A stretch of DNA of 64,000 nucleotides. Source: Flavipsychrobacter sp. Its GTDB lineage: Bacteria > Bacteroidota > Bacteroidia > Chitinophagales > Chitinophagaceae. Below, in pieces: positions 43,460 to 52,593 of the stretch. The number at the start of each line of letters is the position of its first letter. Position 1 is the first letter of the stretch. Both the position numbers and the translations under genes were made by a program. The notes beneath the pieces are model-generated. The model searched no databases. It was not told the origin of the DNA and saw nothing but the letters and a program-made list of their open reading frames with translations. Location: the NCBI GenBank assembly GCA_041392855.1, contig JAWKLD010000001.1, positions 1,288,001-1,352,000 of the forward strand, read 5' to 3'.

Positions 43460-44494
43460 TTGGCTACAAGAAGAACATATAATAACTGGCTGCTACCATC
43501 TTTCTCATTATTCATTGTAATAATGCAATTTGCGCTGCTCTACTGTTTTTATGAGCAGAGTTTTGAGTTTGCATTAACAGATAGCCTTATATCACTAGTA
43601 CTATTACCATTAACGATTCTTTCTGTTACAATAGTTATAAATAACTACCCCACTAAAGTTGGGATTCTACTCTATTCCATAATAATAGCTACGGTTCTTA
43701 GTTTTATTGCAGAATACATCAACGAATTTATCATTAGAATTATTGTAGCGCCTGATGATAAAGAACTACTCACCTTCTTGTCTTATTCTATGCCGATCAG
43801 GTATATAGCCATATGGCTACTATGTGCATGGACAGCTACTTATGCCGCACTTACAAAGAAAAACACGGCTCTTGAAAAAAAGTTAAATGAACAAAGTGAT
43901 GCCAACATGCTCTTAAGAGAAGCTGAATTGTACAAACTTCGTCAACAACTTCAACCTCACTTTCTATATAATAGCCTTAACTCTATCAACGCACTAGTAT
44001 ATACCTCTCCTGACATGGCACAAGAGATGACGGGTAAACTATCAGACTTTTTACGTAGCTCTATTAACAAGGATGCTAAAGAGAATATCCCTATTAAAGA
44101 AGAGCTTCAATACATCCAATCATACTTAGATATAGAAGCCATACGCTTTGGCAACAGACTAAACATAATAACTAAAAACGATGCCAGCGAAACTGCCACA
44201 ATACCGCCTTTTTTGTTACAACCTATTTTAGAAAATGCTGTAAAATATGGTGTATATGGCAATACCGGGCGTATCAATATTGAGATCAATATCACACAAA
44301 AAGCTCACCTTTTAATAATAACTATTACAAACCCCCATGATGTTGAGAGTAAGCCACATAAGGGGACAGGCTTCGGGCTAAAAGGAATACAAAGACGACT
44401 GTTTTTAACCTATAATAGAACAGACCTACTACAAACAAACGCTAAAGACGGAATATTTGAAACTATAATCAAAATACCTCAGAAAGATGTATAA
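43460..44494 (+). CDS. LytS-type sensor histidine kinase
   Basis: A 344-residue kinase of the His_kinase (LytS/YehU) family. Four membrane helices lie at about 12-30, 40-60, 68-86 and 113-130. A short coiled coil follows, then the phospho-acceptor His167 in LRQQLQPHFLYNSLNS and a HATPase domain with PPFLLQPILENAVKYG and GTGFGLKGIQRRL. The likely start is TTG at 43460, since no ATG or GTG lies between the DUF4288 stop and the first helix. It overlaps the regulator gene by 8 bp, which marks a cognate pair. Confidence 0.9.
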   Translation: MATRRTYNNWLLPSFSLFIVIMQFALLYCFYEQSFEFALTDSLISLVLLPLTILSVTIVINNYPTKVGILLYSIIIATVLSFIAEYINEFIIRIIVAPDDKELLTFLSYSMPIRYIAIWLLCAWTATYAALTKKNTALEKKLNEQSDANMLLREAELYKLRQQLQPHFLYNSLNSINALVYTSPDMAQEMTGKLSDFLRSSINKDAKENIPIKEELQYIQSYLDIEAIRFGNRLNIITKNDASETATIPPFLLQPILENAVKYGVYGNTGRINIEINITQKAHLLIITITNPHDVESKPHKGTGFGLKGIQRRLFLTYNRTDLLQTNAKDGIFETIIKIPQKDV

Positions 44495-45224
44495 AGTAAT
44501 CATTATAGAAGATGAAATGCTAGGCAGACAGCTATTGCGCTCTCTATTGGAAAACTATGCTGAATTTAATGTAGTAGCTGAATGTGAGGATGGATTTGAA
44601 GGGTTTAAAAAGATTCAAGAATTATCTCCAGACCTAATATTCCTAGACATTCAAATGCCTAAATTAAACGGGTTTGAAATGCTGGAATTACTAGAAAATC
44701 CTCCTGCAGTTATTTTCACTACGGCTTTTGATGAATATGCGCTAAAAGGGTTTGAAGCTAATGCAATTGATTATTTACTAAAACCTATCACAAGATCGCG
44801 TTTTGATGACGCTATACAAAAATCGCTTAGCAAACTAAACACCAATACTGGCACTAATATAGAAACGCTAACGGAAAATAAAATGTTTGAAGGGTTTCAG
44901 CGAAGAATAGTAGTAAAGGACAAAGGACAAATAAAGATCATCCCGTCTCAAGACATCCTCTACATTGAAGCTAATGATGACTACATCAAAGTAGTGACGG
45001 CAAATGGTAGTTTTTTGAAGAAATCAACCTTAATGAACATAGAAAAGAACTTCGACCCTAAGCTATTTGTTCGTGTACACCGTTCTTATATTATTCCTAT
45101 CAGCCAGCTATCTAAAATAGAACCTTATGGTAAAGACAGCCATATTGCCCTACTCCATTGCGGAGAAAAGATTACGGTTAGTAAAAGTGGTATGACAAAA
45201 CTAAAAGAGGTCTTAGGATGGTAA
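44487..45224 (+). CDS. LytTR-family response regulator
   Basis: A 245-residue regulator with a receiver domain (acidic Glu8-Asp9, phospho-acceptor Asp54 in DLIFLDIQMP, TTAFDEYALKGF, LLKPI) and a C-terminal LytTR DNA-binding domain (about 140-245, IPSQDILYIEANDDYIKVV, VRVHRSYIIPISQLSKIEP). It pairs with the overlapping LytS-like kinase. Targets are unknown; the LiaF-like operon itself is a natural candidate. Its stop lies 2 bp from the convergent gene at 45227. Confidence 0.93.
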   Translation: MYKVIIIEDEMLGRQLLRSLLENYAEFNVVAECEDGFEGFKKIQELSPDLIFLDIQMPKLNGFEMLELLENPPAVIFTTAFDEYALKGFEANAIDYLLKPITRSRFDDAIQKSLSKLNTNTGTNIETLTENKMFEGFQRRIVVKDKGQIKIIPSQDILYIEANDDYIKVVTANGSFLKKSTLMNIEKNFDPKLFVRVHRSYIIPISQLSKIEPYGKDSHIALLHCGEKITVSKSGMTKLKEVLGW

Positions 45225-45226
45225 TC

Positions 45227-45529
45227 CTATTCTACTTTTGAAGATATATCAGGCAGTTTACTCAGCCTGAATTTTACTAACAAATAGCCTCCAAAACCAC
45301 AAAAAAGTGCAGTAATAACTCTTATAGGATTTGATGTTATGAAAACCAATACATTATCCTGACTATAACTGCCATTATAAAACAACCCAAACATCAACAA
45401 CCAACCCAATACTTCTCCCAAGAAAAAGGCACCAATAGACAATAATGCCCAAGCCATGTTATTATAGCCCTTATTCTTGGCTTTAATACCATTTCTGTAT
45501 CCTAAAAAGATACTTATTATAATATCCAT
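45227..45529 (-). CDS. Small hypothetical membrane protein
   Basis: A 100-residue protein with a short basic region (YRNGIKAKNKGYNN) followed by two or three hydrophobic helices (about 26-48, 58-68 and 74-88). No family recognised. It lies 5 bp from the end of the DegT-family gene on the same strand, so it is probably co-transcribed. Confidence 0.55.
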   Translation of the reverse strand: MDIIISIFLGYRNGIKAKNKGYNNMAWALLSIGAFFLGEVLGWLLMFGLFYNGSYSQDNVLVFITSNPIRVITALFCGFGGYLLVKFRLSKLPDISSKVE

Positions 45530-45534
45530 AAACT

Positions 45535-46740
45535 TTATATACTCTTCATAAACTCTGTAACGCTATCCATAACATGTGCTATTTGTGCATCGTTAAGGCC
45601 ATGATGACATGCTAACAACATACCACCGCGCATTACTTTGTCTGACTCTGGAGCGCCATCTTTACTACAACGATATTCTACATTCTTGAAACCTGGCTGT
45701 CTCATAATATTTCCAGTAAAGACAGTACGTGTCATTATATTTCTTTTCTCTAAGAAAATTTGCAGATCTCTTCTTACAAAAGGAGCCGTATCTTTTATGG
45801 TAACTGCAAAAGCTAACCATGCTGTTCTTGAATTTGGGAACTGTTTTGGCAAAACGAAATACTCTTCATACTGCTCGAAGAACTTCCTCATTTTGGTGTA
45901 GTTAGCTGTTCTAGTATCTATATTGCTAGCTAATTTATCTAACTGAACAATACCAAATGCAGCACCCATTTCCGACGGCTCAAGGTTGTACCCAGGCTCT
46001 TCAAATACAAATTTTGCATCGTAAGGGATACCATCAACCTCTACATTGAATCTATTTTCTATCTTCTCCGATTCTACAAATAGAGAAGAACTTCTACCCC
46101 AACTTCTTAATAGCCTTCCTCTATTATAAAAAGCCTCACCATTTACACAAAGCATTCCACCATTACCTGCACAGTTGATAATATGAGAACCATAAAAGCT
46201 TGTAGTACTCATATCAGTATATCTACCTGAAGAAGCATTGTCAACCTCTGCTCCTAAAGTATCAGCTGAGTCTTCTAGAACGAATAAGTTATGCTTATCA
46301 GCTATCTCTCTTAGTTGTTTCCAGTTAGGTAAATTACCCATAAGGTTTGGTATGATCATAGCCTTAGTTTTTGGCGTGATCATTTCTTCCACTTTATTAG
46401 CATCTATATTATAAGTCCCTTCCTCTACATCTATAAATACTGGCACCCACCCTTTTTTAACTTGTGGTGCCACAGTTGTAGAAAATGTTAGTGCAGGTGT
46501 AATTATTTCCGAACCTTTTTCATAGTCCATCAGCTCAGCTGCCAAATACAACGCAGAGGAACCACTGTTGACCATTATGCCATATTCCTTGCTATACAGC
46601 TTAGCCACACGCTCCTCCATTTCCCTTACATGCTTACCCATTTGGGTAGATGTTCTCAACACTTTTACAACCGCTTCTATCTCCTCTTCACCATGTACTG
46701 TTTGGCCATAAGGCACGCTTATATAATCTGTCTGTTGCAT
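45535..46740 (-). CDS. DegT/DnrJ-fold enzyme with His at the PLP-lysine position
   Basis: A 401-residue fold-type I PLP protein. MVNSGSSALYLA (56-67), EIITPALTFSTTV, LEDSADTLGA (155-164) and PGYNLEPSEMGAA are family blocks. The residue that is the Schiff-base Lys in sugar aminotransferases is His186 here (SFYGSHIINCAGNGG). The same change is known in the sugar C-3 dehydratases ColD and RfbH/E1, which use His as base. LRSWGR and NRFNVEVDGIPYDAKF align with RfbH, but the cysteines of the E1 iron-sulfur cluster are absent. I infer a 4-keto-6-deoxy-sugar 3-dehydratase-like enzyme rather than an aminotransferase. Confidence 0.8.
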   Translation of the reverse strand: MQQTDYISVPYGQTVHGEEEIEAVVKVLRTSTQMGKHVREMEERVAKLYSKEYGIMVNSGSSALYLAAELMDYEKGSEIITPALTFSTTVAPQVKKGWVPVFIDVEEGTYNIDANKVEEMITPKTKAMIIPNLMGNLPNWKQLREIADKHNLFVLEDSADTLGAEVDNASSGRYTDMSTTSFYGSHIINCAGNGGMLCVNGEAFYNRGRLLRSWGRSSSLFVESEKIENRFNVEVDGIPYDAKFVFEEPGYNLEPSEMGAAFGIVQLDKLASNIDTRTANYTKMRKFFEQYEEYFVLPKQFPNSRTAWLAFAVTIKDTAPFVRRDLQIFLEKRNIMTRTVFTGNIMRQPGFKNVEYRCSKDGAPESDKVMRGGMLLACHHGLNDAQIAHVMDSVTEFMKSI

Positions 46741-46803
46741 TTTATTAAAATTAGAATACGAATGTAAGTGATATGAGGCAAAAAGTTACGTTAATGCTTT
46801 CAG

Positions 46804-46837
46804 AAAAAAAACGCCGCCCAATATTTTGGGCGGCGTT
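46804..46837 (-). terminator. Terminator of the M16 protease gene
   Basis: GC-rich 12-bp stem AACGCCGCCCAA (46810-46821), loop TATT, complement 46826-46837; the A run at 46804-46809 gives a U tract on the minus strand. It isolates the M16 gene from the DegT-family gene. Confidence 0.9.
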
Positions 46838-46859
46838 GGATATTACATTAAAAAATCTA

Positions 46860-49700
46860 TTATAGTTTATTACCGTCTTTATCCAGTTCTACAACTTCAT
46901 AACCTAACTTTTGTATGCCTTCCCAAACTGTTTCCTTATCTCCAACTAAAACCACATCCATTTCCTCAATAGCAGGTAGGAAGTGCTTAGTCATTTTAGA
47001 TATCTCCTGTACAGACAATCCTTCAAGGATCTGCATTTGCTCTTTAGGATAATCAGCAGATAGATCATAATCAAGTATTCTGCTTAAGAAACCTGCTTTT
47101 TGATATCCAGACTCGTATTTACGAGCATCGCTCTGAGTCATTGAACTCTTTGTAAATGCTAGCTCTTCCGAAGTAATGCTATTCTCTTTGTACTCTTTCA
47201 TTATCTTAATGATATCCATCATAGCACTATCTGTAACGTTAGCTTTTATACCAGCACTAAATTGATAAGTACCAGTATATTTATCACCAGTGAAGTAACT
47301 TCTAGCACCATAGGTCCATCCTCTATCTTCTCTTAAGTCAAGATTCAAACGGCTATTGAATGCACCACCTAATGGGTAGTTCAATACATTACTCTTATAA
47401 TAGTCTCCAAGTGCATCATATTTCATATTTGTAACCTTACCAATTCTAAATTGAGTTTGTGCTGCTTTAGGAACGTTTACAAAATATAATTTTGGTTTCT
47501 TCTTAGACTCTACTGCCGGAATCTCAGGCATGTCAATTTGCTTGTTCGTAATTTTATTCAAGAACTGCAGCTTTGATAAAACTCTATCTTTAGATACATC
47601 TCCTACAACAATAACTTCAGCTTCGTTTTTAGAGAAGTAATCTTTGTAATATGCTTGTATGTCTGCCAATTCAATGTTAGATACTGTTTCTACAGTACCA
47701 GAACTTGGCCAACCTAATATGTTCTTATCACCATATAGCATTTTACTAAACACAGTACTAGCTATATATGTAGGTCTTGTAGCTGAGTTTTGAATACCTT
47801 GAATTGTACTCTTTTTCTCTCTATCAAATGCCTCTTGCGTAAAAACAGGATTCAACAACTTCTCCTCTAGAAGCTCTATTGTTTTATCTAGATTTTTACT
47901 TAACGTTCTTACGCTTACTTCGATACCATCTAAAGAAGAACTTACTCTTATACTAGCACCTAATTTATCTAGCGCAACGCTAAATTCTTCGGCAGTATAG
48001 TTTTTAGTATCATCGTCCATCATAGATGCAAACATGCTAGACAAACCTACTTTAGAGAAATCGTTAGCATCTAACATTTTACCTCCTTTAAAATGTAGTA
48101 ATATAGTAACTACAGGTATTTCATTTGTCTGAGTACCTATTACTTCAACACCACCCGGAAGGTTTGCAGTCCAGTAATCCGGAACTTTTACTACAGGAGT
48201 AGCTCCGCTTGCAGGAATTTTACTTCTGTCAAAATCATCTTTTGCTTTTACATACTTTAACCCGTCGTAACCATAGTTTGGCGACTTGTATCCAGCTTCT
48301 GATACAGTGTAATTGTCAGCACCTGCAATGTTTGACTCTTGCCCTTTAGGTGTAGCGCTTACGTATAAAGCATGCTTACCTTTGATGTATTTATTATATA
48401 CACGCATTACATCTTCCTTAGTTACGCTAGAGTATCTCTTCACCTCATCTTTTATTCTATTAGCATTACCGGTAAATGTATAGAAAGAAGCTAATGATGA
48501 TACTTTACCTGAAACGCTTTCAAGACCGTTGATCATTGAAGACTCCATGCCAGTACTAAATTTCTCAATATCCTCGTCAGTAACGCCTCTTTGTTCAAAC
48601 TCTTCTAAAGATGCTTTTACCATCTCTTTCATGTCTGATAGTTTTTGACCAGGATAAGGAACTACCATGATAGAAAACTCACCAGAAAGCTCACTACAAG
48701 GATTGCTCACATTTGCAGCAACAGCTTTTTGAGCCTTTACAAAGTTTTTATAGAAAATAGAGTTTTTGCCTTGGCCTAATATTTCTGCTAAGCAATCTAA
48801 CGGCGCCTCATCTTCATGATAGTTAGGCACACTTGGGTAAACAATTCTTAGCATTGGGAGTTTAGCATAGTTATCTGTCATAGAAACATACCTATCTTTC
48901 TCCAATACAGGTGCAGGCAAAGACATTTTATTTACTTCCTTACCTCTTGGTATAGAACCAAAGTATTTCTCAACAAGTGCTACAACGTCTTTCTTATTCA
49001 CATCACCACCTACTGTTAGCACAGCATTGTTTGGACCATACCAACGAAGGAAGAAATTCTTAAGATCACCAACATCTACTCTGTTTAGATCTTCTATATA
49101 ACCAATAGTCAACCATGAATATGGGTGACCGTATGGATATAGATTTTTAGCCGCTACCTCACCTACTAAACCATATGGACGGTTGTCATAGTTTTGGCCA
49201 CGCTCATTTTTTACAGTAGCTCTCTGCACTTCAAATTTCTTCTGTGTAACAGCATCTAATAAGAAGCCCATACGATCTGCCTCAAGCCACAACATTTTTT
49301 CAAGCTGGTTGCTAGGCACTGTTTCAAAATAGTTTGTTCTGTCTTTATTGGTAGTACCATTAAGTGTACCTCCTGCTTCAGTAATGATCTTAAAATGTTG
49401 CTCATCAGCCACGTTATCCGACCCTTGGAACATCATGTGCTCGAAAAAGTGCGCAAAACCCGACTTCCCTATCTCTTCTCTTGCAGAACCTACGTGATAC
49501 GTAACGTCAACATGCACAATAGGATCAGAGTGATCTTCATGTATGATCAATGTCAAACCATTTGGCAATACATAACGCTCATATGGTATCACAAGCTCAT
49601 TACCTTTTTTCTTTACGGTTTCTACCAGCTTAGCCTGACTGTAGGCTACATTTGTAGATAGCAACGCTATAGCTCCTATAGCAAGAAGTAATTTTTTCAT
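46860..49700 (-). CDS. M16 family zinc metallopeptidase, two-unit (pitrilysin-like)
   Basis: A 946-residue secreted protease with a signal peptide (1-21, AYS-Q). The N-terminal M16 unit has the inverted zinc motif HFFEH at 84-88 and the downstream ENERGQNYD block that supplies the third ligand. The C-terminal unit (about 505-930) repeats the fold without an HxxEH, with NYPLGGAFNSRLNLDLREDRGWTYGARS, which contains the substrate-clamp Arg-Tyr region. The full-length two-unit form is the usual PqqL-like type of Bacteroidota. It should degrade peptides in the periplasm or at the surface. Single-gene unit with a strong terminator. Confidence 0.92.
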   Translation of the reverse strand: MKKLLLAIGAIALLSTNVAYSQAKLVETVKKKGNELVIPYERYVLPNGLTLIIHEDHSDPIVHVDVTYHVGSAREEIGKSGFAHFFEHMMFQGSDNVADEQHFKIITEAGGTLNGTTNKDRTNYFETVPSNQLEKMLWLEADRMGFLLDAVTQKKFEVQRATVKNERGQNYDNRPYGLVGEVAAKNLYPYGHPYSWLTIGYIEDLNRVDVGDLKNFFLRWYGPNNAVLTVGGDVNKKDVVALVEKYFGSIPRGKEVNKMSLPAPVLEKDRYVSMTDNYAKLPMLRIVYPSVPNYHEDEAPLDCLAEILGQGKNSIFYKNFVKAQKAVAANVSNPCSELSGEFSIMVVPYPGQKLSDMKEMVKASLEEFEQRGVTDEDIEKFSTGMESSMINGLESVSGKVSSLASFYTFTGNANRIKDEVKRYSSVTKEDVMRVYNKYIKGKHALYVSATPKGQESNIAGADNYTVSEAGYKSPNYGYDGLKYVKAKDDFDRSKIPASGATPVVKVPDYWTANLPGGVEVIGTQTNEIPVVTILLHFKGGKMLDANDFSKVGLSSMFASMMDDDTKNYTAEEFSVALDKLGASIRVSSSLDGIEVSVRTLSKNLDKTIELLEEKLLNPVFTQEAFDREKKSTIQGIQNSATRPTYIASTVFSKMLYGDKNILGWPSSGTVETVSNIELADIQAYYKDYFSKNEAEVIVVGDVSKDRVLSKLQFLNKITNKQIDMPEIPAVESKKKPKLYFVNVPKAAQTQFRIGKVTNMKYDALGDYYKSNVLNYPLGGAFNSRLNLDLREDRGWTYGARSYFTGDKYTGTYQFSAGIKANVTDSAMMDIIKIMKEYKENSITSEELAFTKSSMTQSDARKYESGYQKAGFLSRILDYDLSADYPKEQMQILEGLSVQEISKMTKHFLPAIEEMDVVLVGDKETVWEGIQKLGYEVVELDKDGNKL

Positions 49701-49759
49701 AATTGTTATCTCAGGAAATTATTATTTCGTAAATATAGGCTATATCTGCCTAAAACCTA

Positions 49760-50254
49760 CTACTGGCGTGTAAGTGTATAAATGAGACCGATATCATATA
49801 AGCCACCATTATATTTATATCCGGGGTCAAACTTCATATCGATATTGAATTCATTACCCGACTTTTTTATTCCTCCTCTATTGCCCGTTTTCAAGGTTTG
49901 GCTATTGATGGTCATATTTATAAAATTGGCCTTACCATTAACCCTTATTTGCAATATAGTAGAAGGCATATCTTTACTTGCCCCTGTAGTAAGCGGGGTA
50001 AATTTTGAACTATTAGTAGACACGCTTACTTGCCAGTTATTATTGCTTTTAATAGAAACCTGAGCATAATTATTAACTGTCTGACCTCCAAAGTAATCGC
50101 TAGGATCATTGAAATTGACAATCCCTTTCAGCCCTGTAATACTTATTGACTGTATATCATAAACATCAAAAGATCCTACAGCACCGCCTGTATATCCCTG
50201 TGCAGCTAACAGGAACGGGCAACATAATAACAATATGGAGTATAAATACCTCAA
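49760..50254 (-). CDS. Small secreted beta protein, subunit-like (paralogue A)
   Basis: A 164-residue protein with a signal peptide (MRYLYSILLLCCPFLLAAQ). The mature part aligns with the protein at 52058: VNFNDPSDYFGG with IAFSNANQYANG, SNNNWQVSVSTN with SNEKFVVSVKTD, and MPSTILQIRV with MPVNILKLAL. It ends with a strand, GGLYDIGLIYTLTRQ. The pattern recalls fimbrial-subunit, DUF4402 or WxL-type beta sandwiches whose last strand has a small-x-Tyr motif. I do not know the family. Its start overlaps the upstream gene by 4 bp, so the two are co-translated. Probably a surface component. Confidence 0.65.
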   Translation of the reverse strand: MRYLYSILLLCCPFLLAAQGYTGGAVGSFDVYDIQSISITGLKGIVNFNDPSDYFGGQTVNNYAQVSIKSNNNWQVSVSTNSSKFTPLTTGASKDMPSTILQIRVNGKANFINMTINSQTLKTGNRGGIKKSGNEFNIDMKFDPGYKYNGGLYDIGLIYTLTRQ

Positions 50255-50775
50255 GGCTGTGTCATTGTAAAGAGTATGGTGAAATTATATCTTCCAGCAG
50301 GTGACTCATACCCTAAGGGCATTAGTCTTAGATCATACCTGAACTGGAAAGTCTGTGATTTTTTAGGTTGTATAAAAAGTTGCTGATCGTAACGAGTAAG
50401 CTGTATGGGTTGAGTAATCAACCCCGTTGCATTGGAAGAGTTACTAGAACTATATAACAACTCTAGTGGTATTACACTCGAATTACCCCCACGAGGCACT
50501 GTATAATTCGTCACCTTCGCATGTATAGAGCAATTAGACTTTTTTGTTTTAAACTTTAGTGTAATTGCGTTATTGATTACTTGAGTTTGCTCTAAATCAT
50601 CTGGCTTGGTGCATGTAAAGCTCAAACTCCTATTAGTGTTGACCTCTAAATAGGCGTCATTCTTACCTTTACCATTTCCATTACCACCTCCATCATCGTC
50701 ATCATCTCCTCCTTTATAAGAAGAAAATGCAAACATGGTTACAAAAGAAAATAATATTAAAAAAAATACTCTCAT
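50251..50775 (-). CDS. Small secreted beta protein with Asp/Gly-rich leader (paralogue B)
   Basis: A 174-residue protein with a signal peptide (about 1-19) and then a low-complexity stretch of five Asp followed by Gly/Asn/Lys repeats (about 24-39). The main domain parallels the neighbouring subunits: LSFTCTKPDDL, VINNAITLKFKTKKSNCSIHAKVTN, IPLELLY and a final AGRYNFTILFTMTQP, nearly the same ending as the protein at 52058 (AGIYTVGVVYTATQP). It has two cysteines that could pair. First gene of a two-gene operon, divergent from the chaperone-like gene across a 245-bp gap in which I saw no clear promoter. Confidence 0.65.
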   Translation of the reverse strand: MRVFFLILFSFVTMFAFSSYKGGDDDDDGGGNGNGKGKNDAYLEVNTNRSLSFTCTKPDDLEQTQVINNAITLKFKTKKSNCSIHAKVTNYTVPRGGNSSVIPLELLYSSSNSSNATGLITQPIQLTRYDQQLFIQPKKSQTFQFRYDLRLMPLGYESPAGRYNFTILFTMTQP

Positions 50776-51020
50776 TAAAGAAAATACAAGTTATACCATT
50801 AAATTAATAAATGCTGCATAGCATTCATAATCTGTCTCTTATATACCTTATACTATGAAAATACTTACTTCCAGACACCTAGTATATCTTGGCATCTATG
50901 TGAATAGGAATCCTCTTATTTTATAAAGTTAAGGATTATTTTAGATTATTCCTGTTATAGAAAATACAATAACTGGCACATCTATATTATTTTAAGAATA
51001 GTTGTTTTATTTTTACGTAC

Positions 51021-51848
51021 ATGAGAGTTAACCCACGTATTATTTTCACACTACTCATAGTATTGGTATTAGGGATAAGTAACAATACTATAGCACAAAA
51101 CCTTGGGGTATACCCCACTACTTTAGATTTCAACTTATCTGCAGGACAAGGAGAAGCACAAGTCATCAACATTTCAAATGGTTCGTCACAAAAAGTACAA
51201 TTTAGAACCTATCTGAACGATTGGATAAGAGACTCTGTAGGTGGTCATGCTTACTATGAGCCCAATACTATTGACAGATCTTGCGCTTCATGGATAACAT
51301 TAGACAAGAACTTCATAGAACTAGAACCGGGAGAATCAACACAACTTACAGTACAGTTAAGAGCTCCGGGCGATGATACAAAGCCTAAAATGAGATGGGC
51401 TATGATCTTCATAGAAACAGTGCAGGAACAAACTAAAACCGACGATAATAATGCTCAAGCAGCGGTGAGAAATCTATTAAGAGTTGGTGTACACGTATAC
51501 CAAACACCTCCTAATGTTTCTGAAAAAGGAATTGAGGTGATTGATATCAAACCTGTTGCAGATATACCTAATGTATATAACCTGTCTTGCAAAAATACAG
51601 GAGATATCATGTTAGAATGTAAAGCATATTTAGAGTTTACCTCTATGAGTGATGGCGAGCAGACTAAACTTGACAATGTAGAGTTTCCTATGTTTCCAGG
51701 ACAAAAAAGACTAGTAACCTTCGAACTACCTAAAAACATGCCTGAGGGTAAATATAATGTACTTGGTGTGCTTGATGCTGGTGAAGATATACCTCTAGAA
51801 GCTGTAGAAAGCACTATTGAAGTAAAAAAACCTCAAGACCAAAAATAG
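51021..51848 (+). CDS. PapD/DUF916-like periplasmic chaperone-type protein
   Basis: A 275-residue protein with a signal peptide (about 1-26, TIA-Q) and two Ig-like domains. Domain 1 begins NLGVYPTTLDFNLSAGQGEAQVINISNGS and has YLNDW, ASWITLDKNFIELEPGESTQLTVQLRAP and KPKMRWAMIFIE. The order matches PapD-type chaperones (strand, WITL, pre-G1 LEPG, then a charged RW segment), and the opening also recalls the DUF916 domain of Gram-positive WxL-interacting proteins. Domain 2 is at about 168-270 (SCKNTGDIMLECKAYLEF, MPEGKYNVLGVLDAG). With related small secreted proteins on both sides, a role in their folding or anchoring is a reasonable inference. No usher gene is nearby. Confidence 0.65.
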   Translation: MRVNPRIIFTLLIVLVLGISNNTIAQNLGVYPTTLDFNLSAGQGEAQVINISNGSSQKVQFRTYLNDWIRDSVGGHAYYEPNTIDRSCASWITLDKNFIELEPGESTQLTVQLRAPGDDTKPKMRWAMIFIETVQEQTKTDDNNAQAAVRNLLRVGVHVYQTPPNVSEKGIEVIDIKPVADIPNVYNLSCKNTGDIMLECKAYLEFTSMSDGEQTKLDNVEFPMFPGQKRLVTFELPKNMPEGKYNVLGVLDAGEDIPLEAVESTIEVKKPQDQK

Positions 51849-51888
51849 CCACAAACAACTAATAAACAATCAATTACGCATATTATTT

Positions 51889-51923
51889 AAAGAATAACAA
51901 AACATATTTGTTATTCTTTTTTT
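51889..51923 (+). terminator. Terminator after the chaperone-like gene
   Basis: Stem AAAGAATAACAAA (51889-51901) with complement at 51907-51919 and a following T run. It separates the chaperone gene from the subunit gene at 52058. Confidence 0.75.
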
Positions 51924-52057
51924 ATATAAAGTATTGCATATACAAATAAAAGTATTACTTTCACATATGAATATTTTATTGTGAGAGGTGAAATATTCAC
52001 GGTAATAGAGAGAGACTCATATAGATTATTAATTATCGCCCAAATTACTAAGAGATA

Positions 52058-52588
52058 ATGAAGAGAACTATTACCATACTACTACTATCCGTAGCTACTA
52101 TATCCTACGGTCAAAACACTAGCAGTTCTGCTAGGCAATCTATTGAGTTAGATTTAAGTCCCGTTATCCAAATCAATACAATTACAGCTGAAGATGTAAG
52201 TATTGCATTTAGCAATGCCAACCAATACGCTAACGGTGTACAATCTACTAATCAAGAATTCAAAGTAAGTTCTAATGAGAAATTTGTAGTCAGCGTAAAA
52301 ACCGATGCAACTAATTTCTCTTATTCAGGTAGTACACTACCTGCACCTGTTATGCCGGTAAACATATTAAAGCTAGCTCTTACATCAAATAATACTGGTG
52401 GTAACGTTTCTTCCCAATTAGGATCTAGCAATTATATGACCTTAAGCAGTACACCAACTAATATATTAACAGATTGTGATAATGGCGCTGCTAAAACATT
52501 CGCTATCAATTACAAGGCAACTCCAGGAAATGCGTATCCTGCAGGCATCTATACAGTAGGTGTTGTCTATACCGCTACACAGCCTTAA
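52058..52588 (+). CDS. Small secreted beta protein, subunit-like (paralogue C)
   Basis: A 176-residue protein with a signal peptide (1-19, SYG-Q). The mature part begins SIELDLSPVIQINTI, has IAFSNANQYANGVQ and SNEKFVVSVKTDATNF, two cysteine-poor beta regions, and ends PAGIYTVGVVYTATQP. It clearly resembles the protein at 49760 over about 70 residues and shares its C-terminal pattern with the protein at 50251. It is very Ser/Thr/Asn-rich, as in surface fibre subunits. It follows the chaperone-like gene by 209 bp, with a terminator between them, and converges on the lipoprotein at 52594. Confidence 0.65.
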   Translation: MKRTITILLLSVATISYGQNTSSSARQSIELDLSPVIQINTITAEDVSIAFSNANQYANGVQSTNQEFKVSSNEKFVVSVKTDATNFSYSGSTLPAPVMPVNILKLALTSNNTGGNVSSQLGSSNYMTLSSTPTNILTDCDNGAAKTFAINYKATPGNAYPAGIYTVGVVYTATQP

Positions 52589-52593
52589 TCATA

